DNA of 64,000 bases from Candidatus Denitrolinea symbiosum (GCA_017312345.1 BLAA01000001.1:1488001-1552000); one strand, 5' to 3'. Counted from the stretch's first letter, positions 43,649 to 53,091 are shown. Made by a program: numbers and translations. Notes: generated from the sequence alone by a model not told the origin.

Positions 43649-45181
43649 ATGCTCCCCGATTTCCGCGTCCGTCAACGAGACTACCTGCTCGAGATTGCCC
43701 GCCTGCTGACCGAGGAACTCGATCTCGACAAACTGCTGGCGCGCATCCTCAAGATCGCCATCGAAATGCTGGCGGGACAGGCCGGCCTGATCGCCCTCAA
43801 AGAGGCGGAGGGCTGGCGCGTCGCCACCGCGCACGGAATCCCGCCCGCCTTCCTCAGTTACCTCACGCCCCTGCTCGCCGAAGAAAAAGTGGCGGACCTG
43901 GACGTGGCCGAACTCAACCGCATGTTGAAAGAGCTGACCTACACCGCCAGCATGGGACTGCTCAACGGCACGGGCATCGCGCTCGCGGCGCACGGCCAGG
44001 TCATCGGCGTGATCTTCATCTTCCGCAATTATCCCGATCTTTTTTCCGCCAACGACAAAGTCCTGCTCGGTTCGTTCGCGGGACAGGCCGCCGTCGCCGT
44101 CCACAACGCGCGGCTCTACGGACAGGTCAACATTGAGAAGCAGCGTCTCGACGCGCTGTTGGACTCGGCCGCGGACGGGATCTTGATCCTCAACGCCGAC
44201 CTGACCATCGAACGCGTCAACGACGCCTTCGAGCGCATCTTCGGTCGGACTCACGCCCAGCTGGCCGGCTCGCCCCACGCGGACATCGTCCGCTGGACGC
44301 GCGACCCCGACGGCCCCACCCTCGAGGATTCCATCGCCAACGGCTGGCCGCTGACGCCCAACGCGACCCTCTACGTGGAGGGCGATCTCAAACGCCCCGA
44401 ACCGCCGCCCATCCCGGTGGGCGTCACCTACGCGCCGCTTTTGACTCCCGAGGGAAAACTTCGCAACATCATCGCGACCGTGCGCGACATCACCCACTTC
44501 CGCGCCGCCGACGAGATCAAAAGCACGTTCATCTCCGTGGTCAGCCACGAACTGCGGACGCCCGTCGCGTTGATCAAAGGCTACGCCTCCACTTTACGCC
44601 GCGACGACGCCCGCTGGGACAAGCGTACGATCAGCGACTCGCTCGAAGTCATCGAAGAGGAGGCGGATCGCCTGTCGAAGATGATCGACGACCTGCTGGA
44701 CGCGTCCCGCTTGCAGGCGGGCGGCCTCAGCCTGAACCGAGCCGACGTCGGCCTCCCCGCGCTGGCGTCGCGCGTGATCGAGCGCTTCACGGCGCCGAAT
44801 CCCAAACATCGCTTCGTCGCCGACTTCCCCGAGAAGTTTCCCATCGTCCTCGCGGACGAGACGCGCCTCGAGCAGGTCCTCGCGAACCTGGTCTCGAACG
44901 CGCTCAAGTACGCGCCGCAGGGCGAGATCAGGATCAGCGGCAAGGCGCTGCCCGAGCAGGTGATCGTGTGCGTCAGCGACGAGGGGCCCGGCATCGAAGC
45001 CAAAGATCTGCCGCACATCTTCGACCGCTTCTATCGCTCAACCAATGCCGTGAAAAAGACCAAGGGCGCGGGGCTGGGACTCTACCTCGCCCGCATCATC
45101 GTCGAGGCTCACGGCGGACGCATCTGGGCGGACTCGTCCGCGCACACCGGCGCGAGGATTTGTTTCTCGCTGCCGAGGTGA
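43649..45181 (+). CDS. Soluble GAF-PAS sensor histidine kinase
   Basis: A 510-residue kinase with no membrane segment. Domains in order: GAF (about 10-155), PAS (160-285), HisKA with the phospho-acceptor in SVVSHELRTPVALIKG, and an HATPase domain with the N box VLANLVSNALKYAP and the G boxes DEGPGI and GAGLGLYLA. It must sense an intracellular signal or a diffusible ligand. No response regulator is adjacent, so it is an orphan kinase here. Confidence 0.92.
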   Translation: MLPDFRVRQRDYLLEIARLLTEELDLDKLLARILKIAIEMLAGQAGLIALKEAEGWRVATAHGIPPAFLSYLTPLLAEEKVADLDVAELNRMLKELTYTASMGLLNGTGIALAAHGQVIGVIFIFRNYPDLFSANDKVLLGSFAGQAAVAVHNARLYGQVNIEKQRLDALLDSAADGILILNADLTIERVNDAFERIFGRTHAQLAGSPHADIVRWTRDPDGPTLEDSIANGWPLTPNATLYVEGDLKRPEPPPIPVGVTYAPLLTPEGKLRNIIATVRDITHFRAADEIKSTFISVVSHELRTPVALIKGYASTLRRDDARWDKRTISDSLEVIEEEADRLSKMIDDLLDASRLQAGGLSLNRADVGLPALASRVIERFTAPNPKHRFVADFPEKFPIVLADETRLEQVLANLVSNALKYAPQGEIRISGKALPEQVIVCVSDEGPGIEAKDLPHIFDRFYRSTNAVKKTKGAGLGLYLARIIVEAHGGRIWADSSAHTGARICFSLPR

Positions 45182-45354
45182 AGAATCGAATCCCAAAACC
45201 CGCAAAGGCGGCGATGGAAATTGCCTGCGCGATCTTAAATGGGAAAATCGGCGAGGTCCGCGACAAAAAAGTTTCCCCCACCCCAATGGTACAATAGCCC
45301 GACACCAAAGCGTCAGATAAATCGCAAATCCAAAATCGGAAATCGGAAATTCTC

Positions 45355-46710
45355 ATGCCCCAAACTCAACAAGTCTCCTGCCCGCGCTGCCGCCAGCCCG
45401 TCCCCGTCAATGTGGAACAACTCTTCGACGCGACCTCCGACCCCGGCGCGAAACAACGCCTGCTGGGCGGCGTCTCCAACTTTGTCCGCTGTCCCTACTG
45501 CGGATACGAAGGCCGTCTCCCTACGCCCATCGTCTATCACGACAACGAAAAAGAACTTTTGCTCACCTTCTTCCCGCCCGAGCTGGGACTTCCCCTCAAC
45601 GAGCAGGAGAGGGTCGTCGGCCCGCTGATCAAACAGGTCACCGACCGCCTCCCCGCGGAAAAGCGGAAGGCGTACCTGCTCTCGCCCAAGCCCAACCTGA
45701 CTTTCGAGTCGATGATCGAACTCATCCTCGGCAAGGACGGCATCACGCCGGAGATGATCAAGGCCCAGCAGGAACGCGTCCACCTCGTTGACCGCCTGCT
45801 TCAGGCCTCCAGCGCGGAGGTCCGCTCGGAGATCATCAGGCAGAATGAAACGCTCTTCGACGATCAGTTCTTCGCGCTGTTCAGCCGCCTCGCCCAATCC
45901 GCCGCGTCCGCGCAGCCCCAGCTGGCCGAGGCGCTGTCGGCGGTGCAGGAGCAACTCCTGAAAGAGACCGAGTTCGGCCGCGGGCTGGCGGAATCCGTCG
46001 GGGAGATGGAAGCGGCCGCGAAGTCCCTGCAAGAGGCGGGGAAGGGCCTGACCCGCGAGAAACTGCTCGACCTGGTCATCGCCTCGCCCAACGACGCCCG
46101 CGTCCGCGCCTACGTCAGCCTGGCGCGCGGCGGCATGGACTATGCCTTCTTCCAGACGTTGACCGAGCGAATCGAGAAGGCCTCGGGCGAGGAGAAGACC
46201 AAACTCGAAGCCGTGCGCGAAAAAATGATGGACTACACCAACGAGATGGACCGCCAGTTGGAAGCGCGTTATAAGCAGGCGCAGCAGTTCATCGAATCCC
46301 TGCTCCAACAGGACGACATCGCCGCCGCGACGCAGGCCAACCTGCAAAACTTTTCGCAGGACGCGGTGGACATCGTCCAGCAAATGCTGCGGCAGGCTTC
46401 CGAGAAGAACGACTATGCCATGATGGGCAAACTGCAAAAGATGATCGAGGTATTGCAGCAGGCCAGCGCCTCGCCCGAAGTGGGATTTATCGAACAACTG
46501 CTCGAGGCTCCCGACGCGGCCGCGGCGGAGAAGATGCTCGCCGACAACGCGGACATGGTCAACGATCAATTCCTCGAAGCGTTGAACGGCCTGGTCGCGC
46601 AGGTCGAACAGCAGGGCGCGAGTAACCCCGAAGCGCAGGCTCTGGGCGAGAAATTGAGCCAGGTTTACAAAGTGGCGCTGAAGTTTTCGATGAAGAAGAA
46701 GTTGGGATAG
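45355..46710 (+). CDS. CpXC-domain protein
   Basis: A 451-residue protein with an N-terminal CpXC domain, shown by CPRCRQPVPV and CPYCGYEG, each a zinc-binding CPxC knuckle, separated by about 38 residues. The rest is a long helical, Gln/Ala/Glu-rich region without a known domain. Function of CpXC proteins is unknown. The ATG is preceded by an AAATCGG-type dispersed repeat and GGAAA. A hairpin follows at 46715-46741. Confidence 0.8.
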   Translation: MPQTQQVSCPRCRQPVPVNVEQLFDATSDPGAKQRLLGGVSNFVRCPYCGYEGRLPTPIVYHDNEKELLLTFFPPELGLPLNEQERVVGPLIKQVTDRLPAEKRKAYLLSPKPNLTFESMIELILGKDGITPEMIKAQQERVHLVDRLLQASSAEVRSEIIRQNETLFDDQFFALFSRLAQSAASAQPQLAEALSAVQEQLLKETEFGRGLAESVGEMEAAAKSLQEAGKGLTREKLLDLVIASPNDARVRAYVSLARGGMDYAFFQTLTERIEKASGEEKTKLEAVREKMMDYTNEMDRQLEARYKQAQQFIESLLQQDDIAAATQANLQNFSQDAVDIVQQMLRQASEKNDYAMMGKLQKMIEVLQQASASPEVGFIEQLLEAPDAAAAEKMLADNADMVNDQFLEALNGLVAQVEQQGASNPEAQALGEKLSQVYKVALKFSMKKKLG

Positions 46711-46714
46711 AGAT

Positions 46715-46741
46715 GTAGAGCGAGATAAAATCTCGCTCTAC
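46715..46741. terminator. Hairpin between convergent genes
   Basis: GTAGAGCGAGA and its complement form an 11-bp stem with a five-base loop, between the CpXC gene and hicA. Confidence 0.65.
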
Positions 46742-46744
46742 TGT

Positions 46745-46981
46745 TTAATTCTCGTACGCGTCCAAAAAATCGTCTCTCGAAATCCCCGACTGTAACAGGA
46801 TGGTTCGCAAGGTCGAGCTTTTGATCGTGCGGTGATTCGGCATGGTCAGCGGGGTTCGCGTCCCATCAGCGTTTTCCCGCAGCATGGCAATATGATTCCC
46901 TTCGCGCATAAGACGAAAGCCAAGTTTCTCAAAGGCTTTGATGACTTTCGCTTTCGGCGCATCAACAGGGAACTTGGGCAT
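46745..46981 (-). CDS. hicA: HicA-family mRNA interferase toxin
   Basis: A 78-residue toxin with the dsRBD-like HicA fold. FRLMREGNHIAMLRE contains the catalytic His, and LTMPNHRTIKSSTLRTIL is the typical C-terminal half. It cleaves mRNA or tmRNA and is neutralised by HicB. It overlaps hicB by one base. Confidence 0.9.
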   Translation of the reverse strand: MPKFPVDAPKAKVIKAFEKLGFRLMREGNHIAMLRENADGTRTPLTMPNHRTIKSSTLRTILLQSGISRDDFLDAYEN

Positions 46982-47208
46982 TAAACCGCCACTCCCGCTT
47001 CGGCTACAAACGCTTCAAGAACGGGAATGTCCGTCATCAGCACATCTTTCCCAAATGTCTCGACGTGAAATTGAATGGCTGATTTGACGTCGGTCAACGC
47101 ATCTTCATACGTATCGCCTTCGCCAACCACAACGCCTTTCAACCCGAGCGGATAAGCGACGTAACCATCGGGGTGTTTTTCGACAATAATTTTGAACTGT
47201 TGGATCAT
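46981..47208 (-). CDS. hicB: HicB-family antitoxin
   Basis: A 75-residue partner of HicA with the partly degraded RNase H-like fold: FKIIVEKHPDGYVAYPLG, VVVGEGDTYEDALTDVKSAI. It has no C-terminal ribbon-helix-helix, so it is the short form. It comes first in the operon. Confidence 0.87.
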   Translation of the reverse strand: MIQQFKIIVEKHPDGYVAYPLGLKGVVVGEGDTYEDALTDVKSAIQFHVETFGKDVLMTDIPVLEAFVAEAGVAV

Positions 47209-47244
47209 TCGAACTCCTTTGTCTTTCAGGATTATACCGTCAAT

Positions 47245-48054
47245 CTATCGTATCCCCTCGAATAGATCCGTCTCCACTTTCCTCCCTCCATTTACCAAAC
47301 TAAATACGCGATAGAACGCGCCTTGCAGCGTCAACACTTGCGCGGCCATCTCTTCGGGCAGTTCCGCCAGCGGCGCGATGGACGGCAGCTGGCTTTCGTG
47401 GCATTTGATGGCGCGCAGGGCCGTGACGCAATGCGCGGACATGTCAATCCGCGTCGTCACCATCCAATTTTTCCACGCGACTTCGCCGCGCGTCTGGTCG
47501 TCCACCTGGAAGGTGATCTCGCCCATCGCGGATGTGACGAAGTTGACGAAGTCCTCCGAGTCCACCATGTAATACAGTTTCGAGACGCGGTGCGGAGACG
47601 GGTTGGACGCGTCGGCGTAGGACGCGTCCGCCGCACAGACGACGGCCGCGTGGGTGAACTGTCCGATGGCGATGTGGTCGGGGTGACCATAGTTGCCGTC
47701 GGGAGGGAAGGTGACGACCACTTGCGGCTGGATAGCGCGGATGTGCGCCGCGATCTTCGCGATGACTTCTGCGGGATCGGCGCGGTCGAGGTCGCCGTCA
47801 ACGTAATCGAGGAAGCGGACGGACTTCATGCCGAGGGCGTCCGCGGCGCGGCGCAGTTCCGCCTCGCGCAGTTGGCCGAGCGCGTCGGGACCGGGATTCT
47901 GCTCCTCGGGGCCGAACCAGCCGCGTTCCCCGCGCGTGGCGCAGACGAGGTGGGTATCCACTCCCTCGGCGGAGTATTTGGCGAGGGTCGCGCCCATCCC
48001 CATGGACTCGTCGTCGGGGTGGGCGAAAACACACAGCAACTTAAGATTTGACAT
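47245..48054 (-). CDS. PIG-L/LmbE-family deacetylase
   Basis: A 269-residue zinc-dependent deacetylase. The metal motif AHPDDESMG (11-19), with the second motif NYGHPDHIAIGQ, is characteristic. Family members deacetylate N-acetylglucosamine conjugates, for example in bacillithiol or mycothiol synthesis, or other small molecules. Context does not decide. It is encoded 3 bp after corA and is probably co-transcribed with it. Confidence 0.9.
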   Translation of the reverse strand: MSNLKLLCVFAHPDDESMGMGATLAKYSAEGVDTHLVCATRGERGWFGPEEQNPGPDALGQLREAELRRAADALGMKSVRFLDYVDGDLDRADPAEVIAKIAAHIRAIQPQVVVTFPPDGNYGHPDHIAIGQFTHAAVVCAADASYADASNPSPHRVSKLYYMVDSEDFVNFVTSAMGEITFQVDDQTRGEVAWKNWMVTTRIDMSAHCVTALRAIKCHESQLPSIAPLAELPEEMAAQVLTLQGAFYRVFSLVNGGRKVETDLFEGIR

Positions 48055-48057
48055 TTT

Positions 48058-49047
48058 TTACACCCATGTCCTGCGCCGCATCCAGACATACATGCCGATG
48101 GGCAGCAGGATTGTGATCGCCAGCATGATGATGAAGGCCTGCATGGTGGTCCAGCCCTTCAACACGCCCAGCGGCTCGAAGAAGTTCATCCCCAGGAATC
48201 CCGTCACGAAAGTCAGCGGCATGAAGAGGGTGGTGATGATCGTCAGCGTTTTCATCACCGCGTTGAGCCGGTTGTTGATGACGGAGAGATAGGTGTCCAG
48301 CGCGCCGCTGACGAGGTCGCGCATGGACTCGTTCAGGTCGTGGAGGCGGACGAGGTGGTCGTAGATGTCGCGGAAGAAGACGCGGTCGGCGCGGTCTATC
48401 ACGGCGTAATCGTCGCGCGCCAGTTTGTTGAGGACCTCGCGCTGCGGCAGCAGGATGCGCCGCATGGACAGCAGGACGCGCTTGAGCGTGAAGAGCCGCT
48501 CCAGCGTGCGCGGGGTGGGATGGTCGAAGACCTGGTCTTCGATCGCGTCTATCTCGTCGTCCACGCGTTCCACGATGGGCATGTAATCGGCCACCACCGC
48601 GTCGATGATCTTGTAGAGCAGGTGGTCGGCTCCCTCGCGCAGGGGACGCTGGTCGCGCTGGACGGAGGCAAATATGGCGTCTATGGCGGGGATGGGCAGG
48701 TCGTGATGCGTGACCACGTAGTTTGGGCCGAGGAAGATGTCCAGTTCGTCCACCTCGGTTTCCCAATGGCCTTGTCCCGCGCCGTTCAAATGCATGTAGT
48801 TCAGCGCGAGGTAAATGTAACCGCCCCAATCGTCCACTTTGGGGCTGTGACTCTGTTGCAGGGCGTCCTCGATGGCGAGAGGGTGAAAGCCGAACGATTC
48901 GAGGATCGGCTGGCTGGTTTCGGGCGGCTCGCCGGAAAAATCGATCCAGAAGACGCCGCGGCGGTCGCGAAACGCCTTCGGGACGGAGTCCGGCTGAAGG
49001 TCGGTTTGAAGCGGTTTGTTGGGTCGAAAATAGACGGTTCGAAGCAT
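48058..49047 (-). CDS. corA: CorA-type Mg2+/Co2+ transporter
   Basis: A 329-residue pentameric ion channel-type transporter. A long cytoplasmic domain is followed by two C-terminal helices with the selectivity motif GMN in FLGMNFFEPLG between them and the basic end MRRRTWV. LLYKIIDAVVADYMPIVE is typical of the long helix. It imports Mg2+ and related ions. Confidence 0.93.
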   Translation of the reverse strand: MLRTVYFRPNKPLQTDLQPDSVPKAFRDRRGVFWIDFSGEPPETSQPILESFGFHPLAIEDALQQSHSPKVDDWGGYIYLALNYMHLNGAGQGHWETEVDELDIFLGPNYVVTHHDLPIPAIDAIFASVQRDQRPLREGADHLLYKIIDAVVADYMPIVERVDDEIDAIEDQVFDHPTPRTLERLFTLKRVLLSMRRILLPQREVLNKLARDDYAVIDRADRVFFRDIYDHLVRLHDLNESMRDLVSGALDTYLSVINNRLNAVMKTLTIITTLFMPLTFVTGFLGMNFFEPLGVLKGWTTMQAFIIMLAITILLPIGMYVWMRRRTWV

Positions 49048-49156
49048 GGATACTCCAGGTTGATGATGACAGTCCGCAAGAGGGCGAGTCGTCTCGCCCG
49101 TTATTCGCCGATTACGACAATTTTTGCGGGAGTTTTCAAAAAATCTAATTAAAACC

Positions 49157-49184
49157 TTGACAATTTTGAAGAACTATCTATAAT
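49157..49184 (+). promoter_or_regulatory. Near-consensus promoter of the SHOCT/MFS operon
   Basis: TTGACA (49157-49162), a 16-bp spacer and TATAAT (49179-49184) in an AT-rich stretch, about 50 bp before the first ATG. Both hexamers match the sigma-70 consensus exactly. Confidence 0.85.
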
Positions 49185-49202
49185 TGTTAAAGATTTCAAA
49201 AA

Positions 49203-49220
49203 CAATATTCGATAATATTG
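49203..49220 (+). promoter_or_regulatory. 18-bp palindrome, candidate operator
   Basis: CAATATTCGATAATATTG is a perfect palindrome (7-bp arms, CGAT centre) between the promoter and the ribosome-binding site. An overlapping weaker pair, ATTGTT/AACAAT, spans 49182-49207. The first gene product has a helix-turn-helix-like segment and could bind here. Confidence 0.6.
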
Positions 49221-49234
49221 AATTCGGAGGAAAC

Positions 49235-49621
49235 ATGCACCCAGCGCTTACTCGATGCCCAGTCTGCCGCAATGAATTAACCGTCACGCGCCTGCACTGT
49301 TCCTCGTGCGACACGGTCGTGGAGGGACGTTTCACCGCCGGGCATTTTGCCAATCTCACAGCCGAGCAACTTGATTTTATCCTCACTTTCGTGCGGGTGG
49401 AGGGGCGACTCAACCGCATGGAAACCGAACTCGGCCTGTCCTATCCCACCATTCGCAACCGCCTGCATGAGATCATCCGCGCCCTCGGCTACGAGCCTGG
49501 CAAAGACGAACCCGCGCCCGAAATGTCCGACGAAAAACGCCGCTCGGTTCTGGAGGAGTTGGACGCCGGCAAGATCAGCGCCGAGGACGCGATGAGGCTC
49601 CTGCGCGGAGAGGAGAATTAA
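49235..49621 (+). CDS. DUF2089-type regulator with zinc ribbon and SHOCT-like end
   Basis: A 128-residue protein with an N-terminal zinc ribbon (C8, C11, C22, C25), a middle helix-turn-helix-like segment (NRMETELGLSYPTIRNRL) and a C-terminal helical module ending GKISAEDAMRLL. The middle part resembles DNA-binding helices, so a transcription regulator is likely; the palindrome upstream would be a natural target. The ATG at 49235 has TCGGAGGAA. It is the first gene of a six-gene operon, and the last 35 residues recur in three other proteins of the operon. Confidence 0.82.
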   Translation: MHPALTRCPVCRNELTVTRLHCSSCDTVVEGRFTAGHFANLTAEQLDFILTFVRVEGRLNRMETELGLSYPTIRNRLHEIIRALGYEPGKDEPAPEMSDEKRRSVLEELDAGKISAEDAMRLLRGEEN

Positions 49622-49623
49622 CC

Positions 49624-50790
49624 ATGCTCAAGAAAACGCTTGCAATCGGCTCTGCCAAAAAGATTCGACTGGCGGCCGCGCCCGGCGACTTGCGCGTGAC
49701 CGGCTGGGAACGCGACGAAATCTCGGCCCGCACCGATGGCGACGCGCTCGACCTCGCTTCGGGCGCGGACGAAGCGACCGTCTCTTGCGACGGCGACCTG
49801 ATCCTCACCATCCCGCGCCGCCTCGCCCTGGAACTCGAGGCGGTCTCCGGCGACGCCGATCTGCGCGACCTCCCCAGCGGACTCTCGCTGGGCGAAGTCT
49901 CGGGCGACCTTTCCCTGCGCATGGTTGGCCCGGCGGCGGTCGGCGCGGCGCACGGGGACCTGGACGCGCGCGAGAGCGGCCCGCTGACGGTGGACATCGT
50001 CCACGCCGATTTGAGCGTGCGCGGCGGCAAAGGCGATCTGTCCGTTCGCTCGGCGCTGGGCGACGTATCGCTGCACGACGTGCAGGGGAACGTCAACCTG
50101 GCCTCGGTGTCGGACGACCTGTACGTGCGCGGCGTGACGGGCAGCCTGAACGCCCGCGTGGAAGAGGACGCCGTAATCTACCTCGAACCTTCCGACGGTC
50201 AAGCCGTCAATGTGACGGCGGAGGGCGACATCCTCCTGCACCTGTCGGCGCGGGCCAACGCGGCGCTTACGCTCTCCGCAGGCAGCGCGGACGACGTCCG
50301 CGTAGAGATGCCCGGCCTGCCGAAGCGCGACGGGACGAATCCGCGGACGCTCATACTTGGGAGCGGCGGCGCGTCCATCAACCTGAAAGCCGAAGGCGAT
50401 GTGATGGTGACCAGCCGCGAATCCGATTGGGAATCCGCGGCGGAGTTCGATTTCGGCGGCAACTGGCCCCTGCCCGACGATTTCTCCGAGCGCGTCGACC
50501 GCCGCGTGCAGGACGCCGCGCGCCGCGCCGCGCAGAAGGCCGAGGCGGCCTCCCGCCGCATGGAGGCGGGCATGCGCCGCGCCGAAGAGGGCATGCGCCG
50601 CGCCGAGGAGAAAATGCGCGGACGACGCTTCTCTTTCAACTGGTCTTCGGGACGCGGCATGCCGCCCGCGCCGCCGGCCGATCCGATCTCGGATGAGGAG
50701 CGCATGACGATCCTGCGCATGTTGCAGGAGAAGAAGATCAGCGCCGAGGACGCGGAGAAGTTGCTCTCCGCGCTGGAAGGAGACCGATAA
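49624..50790 (+). CDS. DUF4097 beta-repeat protein with SHOCT-like end
   Basis: A 388-residue protein. Residues 1-270 form repeated short beta strands of the DUF4097 (adhesin-like, YvlB/LiaX) type (GDLRVTG, VSGDADLRDLPSG, VHADLSVRGGKGDLSVRS). A charged helical stretch follows with repeated AGMRRAEEGMRRAEEKM, then a C-terminal SHOCT-like module (KKISAEDAEKLL). In Firmicutes LiaX/YvlB relatives belong to envelope-stress responses. It starts 2 bp after the DUF2089 gene and overlaps the next by one base. Confidence 0.82.
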   Translation: MLKKTLAIGSAKKIRLAAAPGDLRVTGWERDEISARTDGDALDLASGADEATVSCDGDLILTIPRRLALELEAVSGDADLRDLPSGLSLGEVSGDLSLRMVGPAAVGAAHGDLDARESGPLTVDIVHADLSVRGGKGDLSVRSALGDVSLHDVQGNVNLASVSDDLYVRGVTGSLNARVEEDAVIYLEPSDGQAVNVTAEGDILLHLSARANAALTLSAGSADDVRVEMPGLPKRDGTNPRTLILGSGGASINLKAEGDVMVTSRESDWESAAEFDFGGNWPLPDDFSERVDRRVQDAARRAAQKAEAASRRMEAGMRRAEEGMRRAEEKMRGRRFSFNWSSGRGMPPAPPADPISDEERMTILRMLQEKKISAEDAEKLLSALEGDR

Positions 50791-51395
50791 TGTCCGACGA
50801 AGAACGCCGCCGCATTTTGAAGATGGTCGAGGACGGGAAGATCTCGGCTGAAGAAGCGATGACCTTGATCCGCGCGCTGGAGCAGGATTCGGCGGAGGCG
50901 GAGGTCGTCGAGGCCGCGCCCGCTTTGGGGTCCGCGAGCGACGCGCCCGAGTTCGAGGAAGTCAAACGCCGCGCGCGCAGGTTCGCGATGATCCCGTTGT
51001 GGATCGGCGTCGGGTTCACCGTCCTGTTTGCGGGGTTGATGCTGCTTGCCGTTCAGAATTCGGGCTACGGTTTCTGGTTCTATTGCCTGACGTTCCCGTT
51101 CATTCTCAGCGTGCTGTTGATCGCGCTCGCGGCGGGAGGCAAGTACGCCCGCTGGCTGTTCATTGATATTGAGCAGAAGCCCGGCGAGACGCCGGCGCGG
51201 ATTACGTTTGGCTTTCCCGTGCCGCTGGGACTGGCAGCGTGGGGGCTGCGGAATTTCGGCCATCGCATCCCTGAGTTCGACCGCGCCAAAGCGCGTGACA
51301 CGGCGGATATGTTGAGCGCCGTGATGTCTTCGGGCGCGCCGCTGATCGTGAATGTGGATGACGGCGGCGAGAAAGTCCGTGTGTATATAGGATAA
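50790..51395 (+). CDS. SHOCT-like membrane protein
   Basis: A 201-residue protein beginning with the same module (SDEERRRILKMVEDGKISA), a linker and two membrane helices (about 70-93 and 100-125), followed by a small cytoplasmic domain (VPLGLAAWGLRNFGHRI). Coupled to the previous gene through TAATG. I recognise no enzymatic motif. It may connect the SHOCT-bearing proteins of the operon to the membrane. Confidence 0.75.
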   Translation: MSDEERRRILKMVEDGKISAEEAMTLIRALEQDSAEAEVVEAAPALGSASDAPEFEEVKRRARRFAMIPLWIGVGFTVLFAGLMLLAVQNSGYGFWFYCLTFPFILSVLLIALAAGGKYARWLFIDIEQKPGETPARITFGFPVPLGLAAWGLRNFGHRIPEFDRAKARDTADMLSAVMSSGAPLIVNVDDGGEKVRVYIG

Positions 51396-51401
51396 ATTTG
51401 A

Positions 51402-52676
51402 ATGGAATCTGCCGTTGTGGAATCGAGTCGAACAAAAAAGCCCCCGCTGTTGAGCGGGGTGGTGTTGCTGTTTCTGTTTGCCATGATCCTGGCGAATCTG
51501 GGCGGCAATATGTACGGTCCGCTCATGTCGCTCTATGTAAGAGACCTGGGCGCTTCGGTGGAGCAGATCGGTTTGTTCTTTACGCTCTCGTCCATCATCC
51601 CGCTGGCGCTCCAGATTCTGGGCGGCTACATCTCGGACGTGCTGGGGCGGCTGCGCGCCATCGCCATTGGCAGCGTGGTGGGAATCTTCACGTACGTGGC
51701 CCTGCTCCTTGCGCCCACCTGGCAGTGGCTGCTGCTGGCGATGGCCTTCGCCGCGGTCACCGGCTCGCTGGTCGGTCCGAGTTTCGACGCCTTCATCGCC
51801 GAAAATTCCAGCGAGGAGAACCGCGCCCGTACCTTCGGCGTTTCGCAGGCGCTCTTTGGGATCGTGGGCGTGGCCGGACCGCTGGCGGGCGGCTTTCTGG
51901 CGAACAATTACGGATTCAAGTCCATGCTGTTGGTGGCGGGCTTCCTGTATATCCTGGCGACGATCATCCGCGTCGGGATGGCGCGCGTCGCGGCCAGGAA
52001 TTCCAAAGAGGCGCATCCCGCCAAATTGTCCTTCAGCAGTTTGAAGGACAACCTCGGCACGATGTTCGGACTGCTGGCGGCGGGCGGGGTCGTCACCTGG
52101 ATCCTCATCACGGACGGCGTGCGCGATATTTCCTTCGCGCTGTCCATGAATTTTTTGACGGTCTACATGCAGGACTTCGCCCATTTGAACCTGACGCAGA
52201 TCGGTCTCACCAACAGCGTCTTCGGCCTGATGGCGATGATGTCCACCATCCCCGGCGGGTGGCTGGCCGACAAAGCCGGCGAACGCGTGGGGATCGCGCT
52301 CGGCTTCCTGCTGGTGGCGGCGTCGCTGGCAATGCTGATTTTCCTGCCGGTCGGTCCGCTCTGGCAATACGCGGCGGGCTGGGGCGTGGCCGGGACGGGC
52401 GTGGGCGTTTTGCAGCCGGCCTACATGTCGCTCATCAGCAAGGCGGTGCCGCAGAAGGTGCGCGGGACGGCGTTTGGGCTGTTCAGCGCCAGCGTCGGCC
52501 TGGTATCATTACCCGCCCCGATGATCGGCGGCTGGCTCTGGCAGACGGTCAACCCGCAATTCCCGTTTGTGGTGACGATCGTGGTGTGTGTGCTGAGCGT
52601 CATCCCGGTCTGGTTTAAATTCAAAATCCCGAAGCCCACTGAAACCAGCGAACAAATTGAAGAAAGCGCTTCATAA
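51402..52676 (+). CDS. MFS transporter in the SHOCT operon
   Basis: A 424-residue, 12-helix transporter starting with a short cytosolic segment, then LLFLFAMILANLGGNMYGPL, with GGYISDVLGRLRAI as motif A in loop 2-3 and GGWLADKAGERVGIA in the second half. It resembles drug- or tetracycline-type exporters (MFS_1); substrate unknown. It starts 6 bp after the membrane protein gene. Confidence 0.85.
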   Translation: MESAVVESSRTKKPPLLSGVVLLFLFAMILANLGGNMYGPLMSLYVRDLGASVEQIGLFFTLSSIIPLALQILGGYISDVLGRLRAIAIGSVVGIFTYVALLLAPTWQWLLLAMAFAAVTGSLVGPSFDAFIAENSSEENRARTFGVSQALFGIVGVAGPLAGGFLANNYGFKSMLLVAGFLYILATIIRVGMARVAARNSKEAHPAKLSFSSLKDNLGTMFGLLAAGGVVTWILITDGVRDISFALSMNFLTVYMQDFAHLNLTQIGLTNSVFGLMAMMSTIPGGWLADKAGERVGIALGFLLVAASLAMLIFLPVGPLWQYAAGWGVAGTGVGVLQPAYMSLISKAVPQKVRGTAFGLFSASVGLVSLPAPMIGGWLWQTVNPQFPFVVTIVVCVLSVIPVWFKFKIPKPTETSEQIEESAS

Positions 52677-52687
52677 AGGAGGTTGGT

Positions 52688-53071
52688 ATGACGACTGTAG
52701 AAGAGAGATTGAAGATCTTGAAGATGATCGAGGACGGCAAGATCAGCGCGGAGGAGGGGGCCAAGCTGCTCGCGGCGCTCTCGGAGGGACGCCGCGGGTC
52801 GGGGATGCCCGTTCCGCCGCGCCCGCCCGGAGGTCCGCGCTGGCTGCGCATCCGCGTCACCGACCTCAAATCGGGACGCTCGAAGGCCTCGGTCCAAATT
52901 CCCTTTGACCTGGTGGACGCGGGCATGAAGATCGGCGCGCATTTCGCTCCCGAAGTGGAGGGCGTGGACATGGACAACGTGATGCAGGCCATCCGCACCG
53001 GCATGACCGGCAAGATCATTGACGTCGTGGATGGGGAAGACGGCGAACACGTGGAAATTTACGTGGAATAA
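52688..53071 (+). CDS. SHOCT-like cytosolic protein
   Basis: A 127-residue protein with the shared module at the N-terminus (ERLKILKMIEDGKISAEEGA), a Pro-rich linker (PVPPRPPGGPRW) and a small alpha/beta domain (LRIRVTDLKSGRSKASVQIP). AAAGGAGG lies well placed before the ATG at 52688. It is the fourth carrier of the module in the operon. The C-terminal domain is also seen in similar operon proteins of unknown function. Confidence 0.75.
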   Translation: MTTVEERLKILKMIEDGKISAEEGAKLLAALSEGRRGSGMPVPPRPPGGPRWLRIRVTDLKSGRSKASVQIPFDLVDAGMKIGAHFAPEVEGVDMDNVMQAIRTGMTGKIIDVVDGEDGEHVEIYVE

Positions 53072-53091
53072 GTTGACGTAGGACAGCCGTC

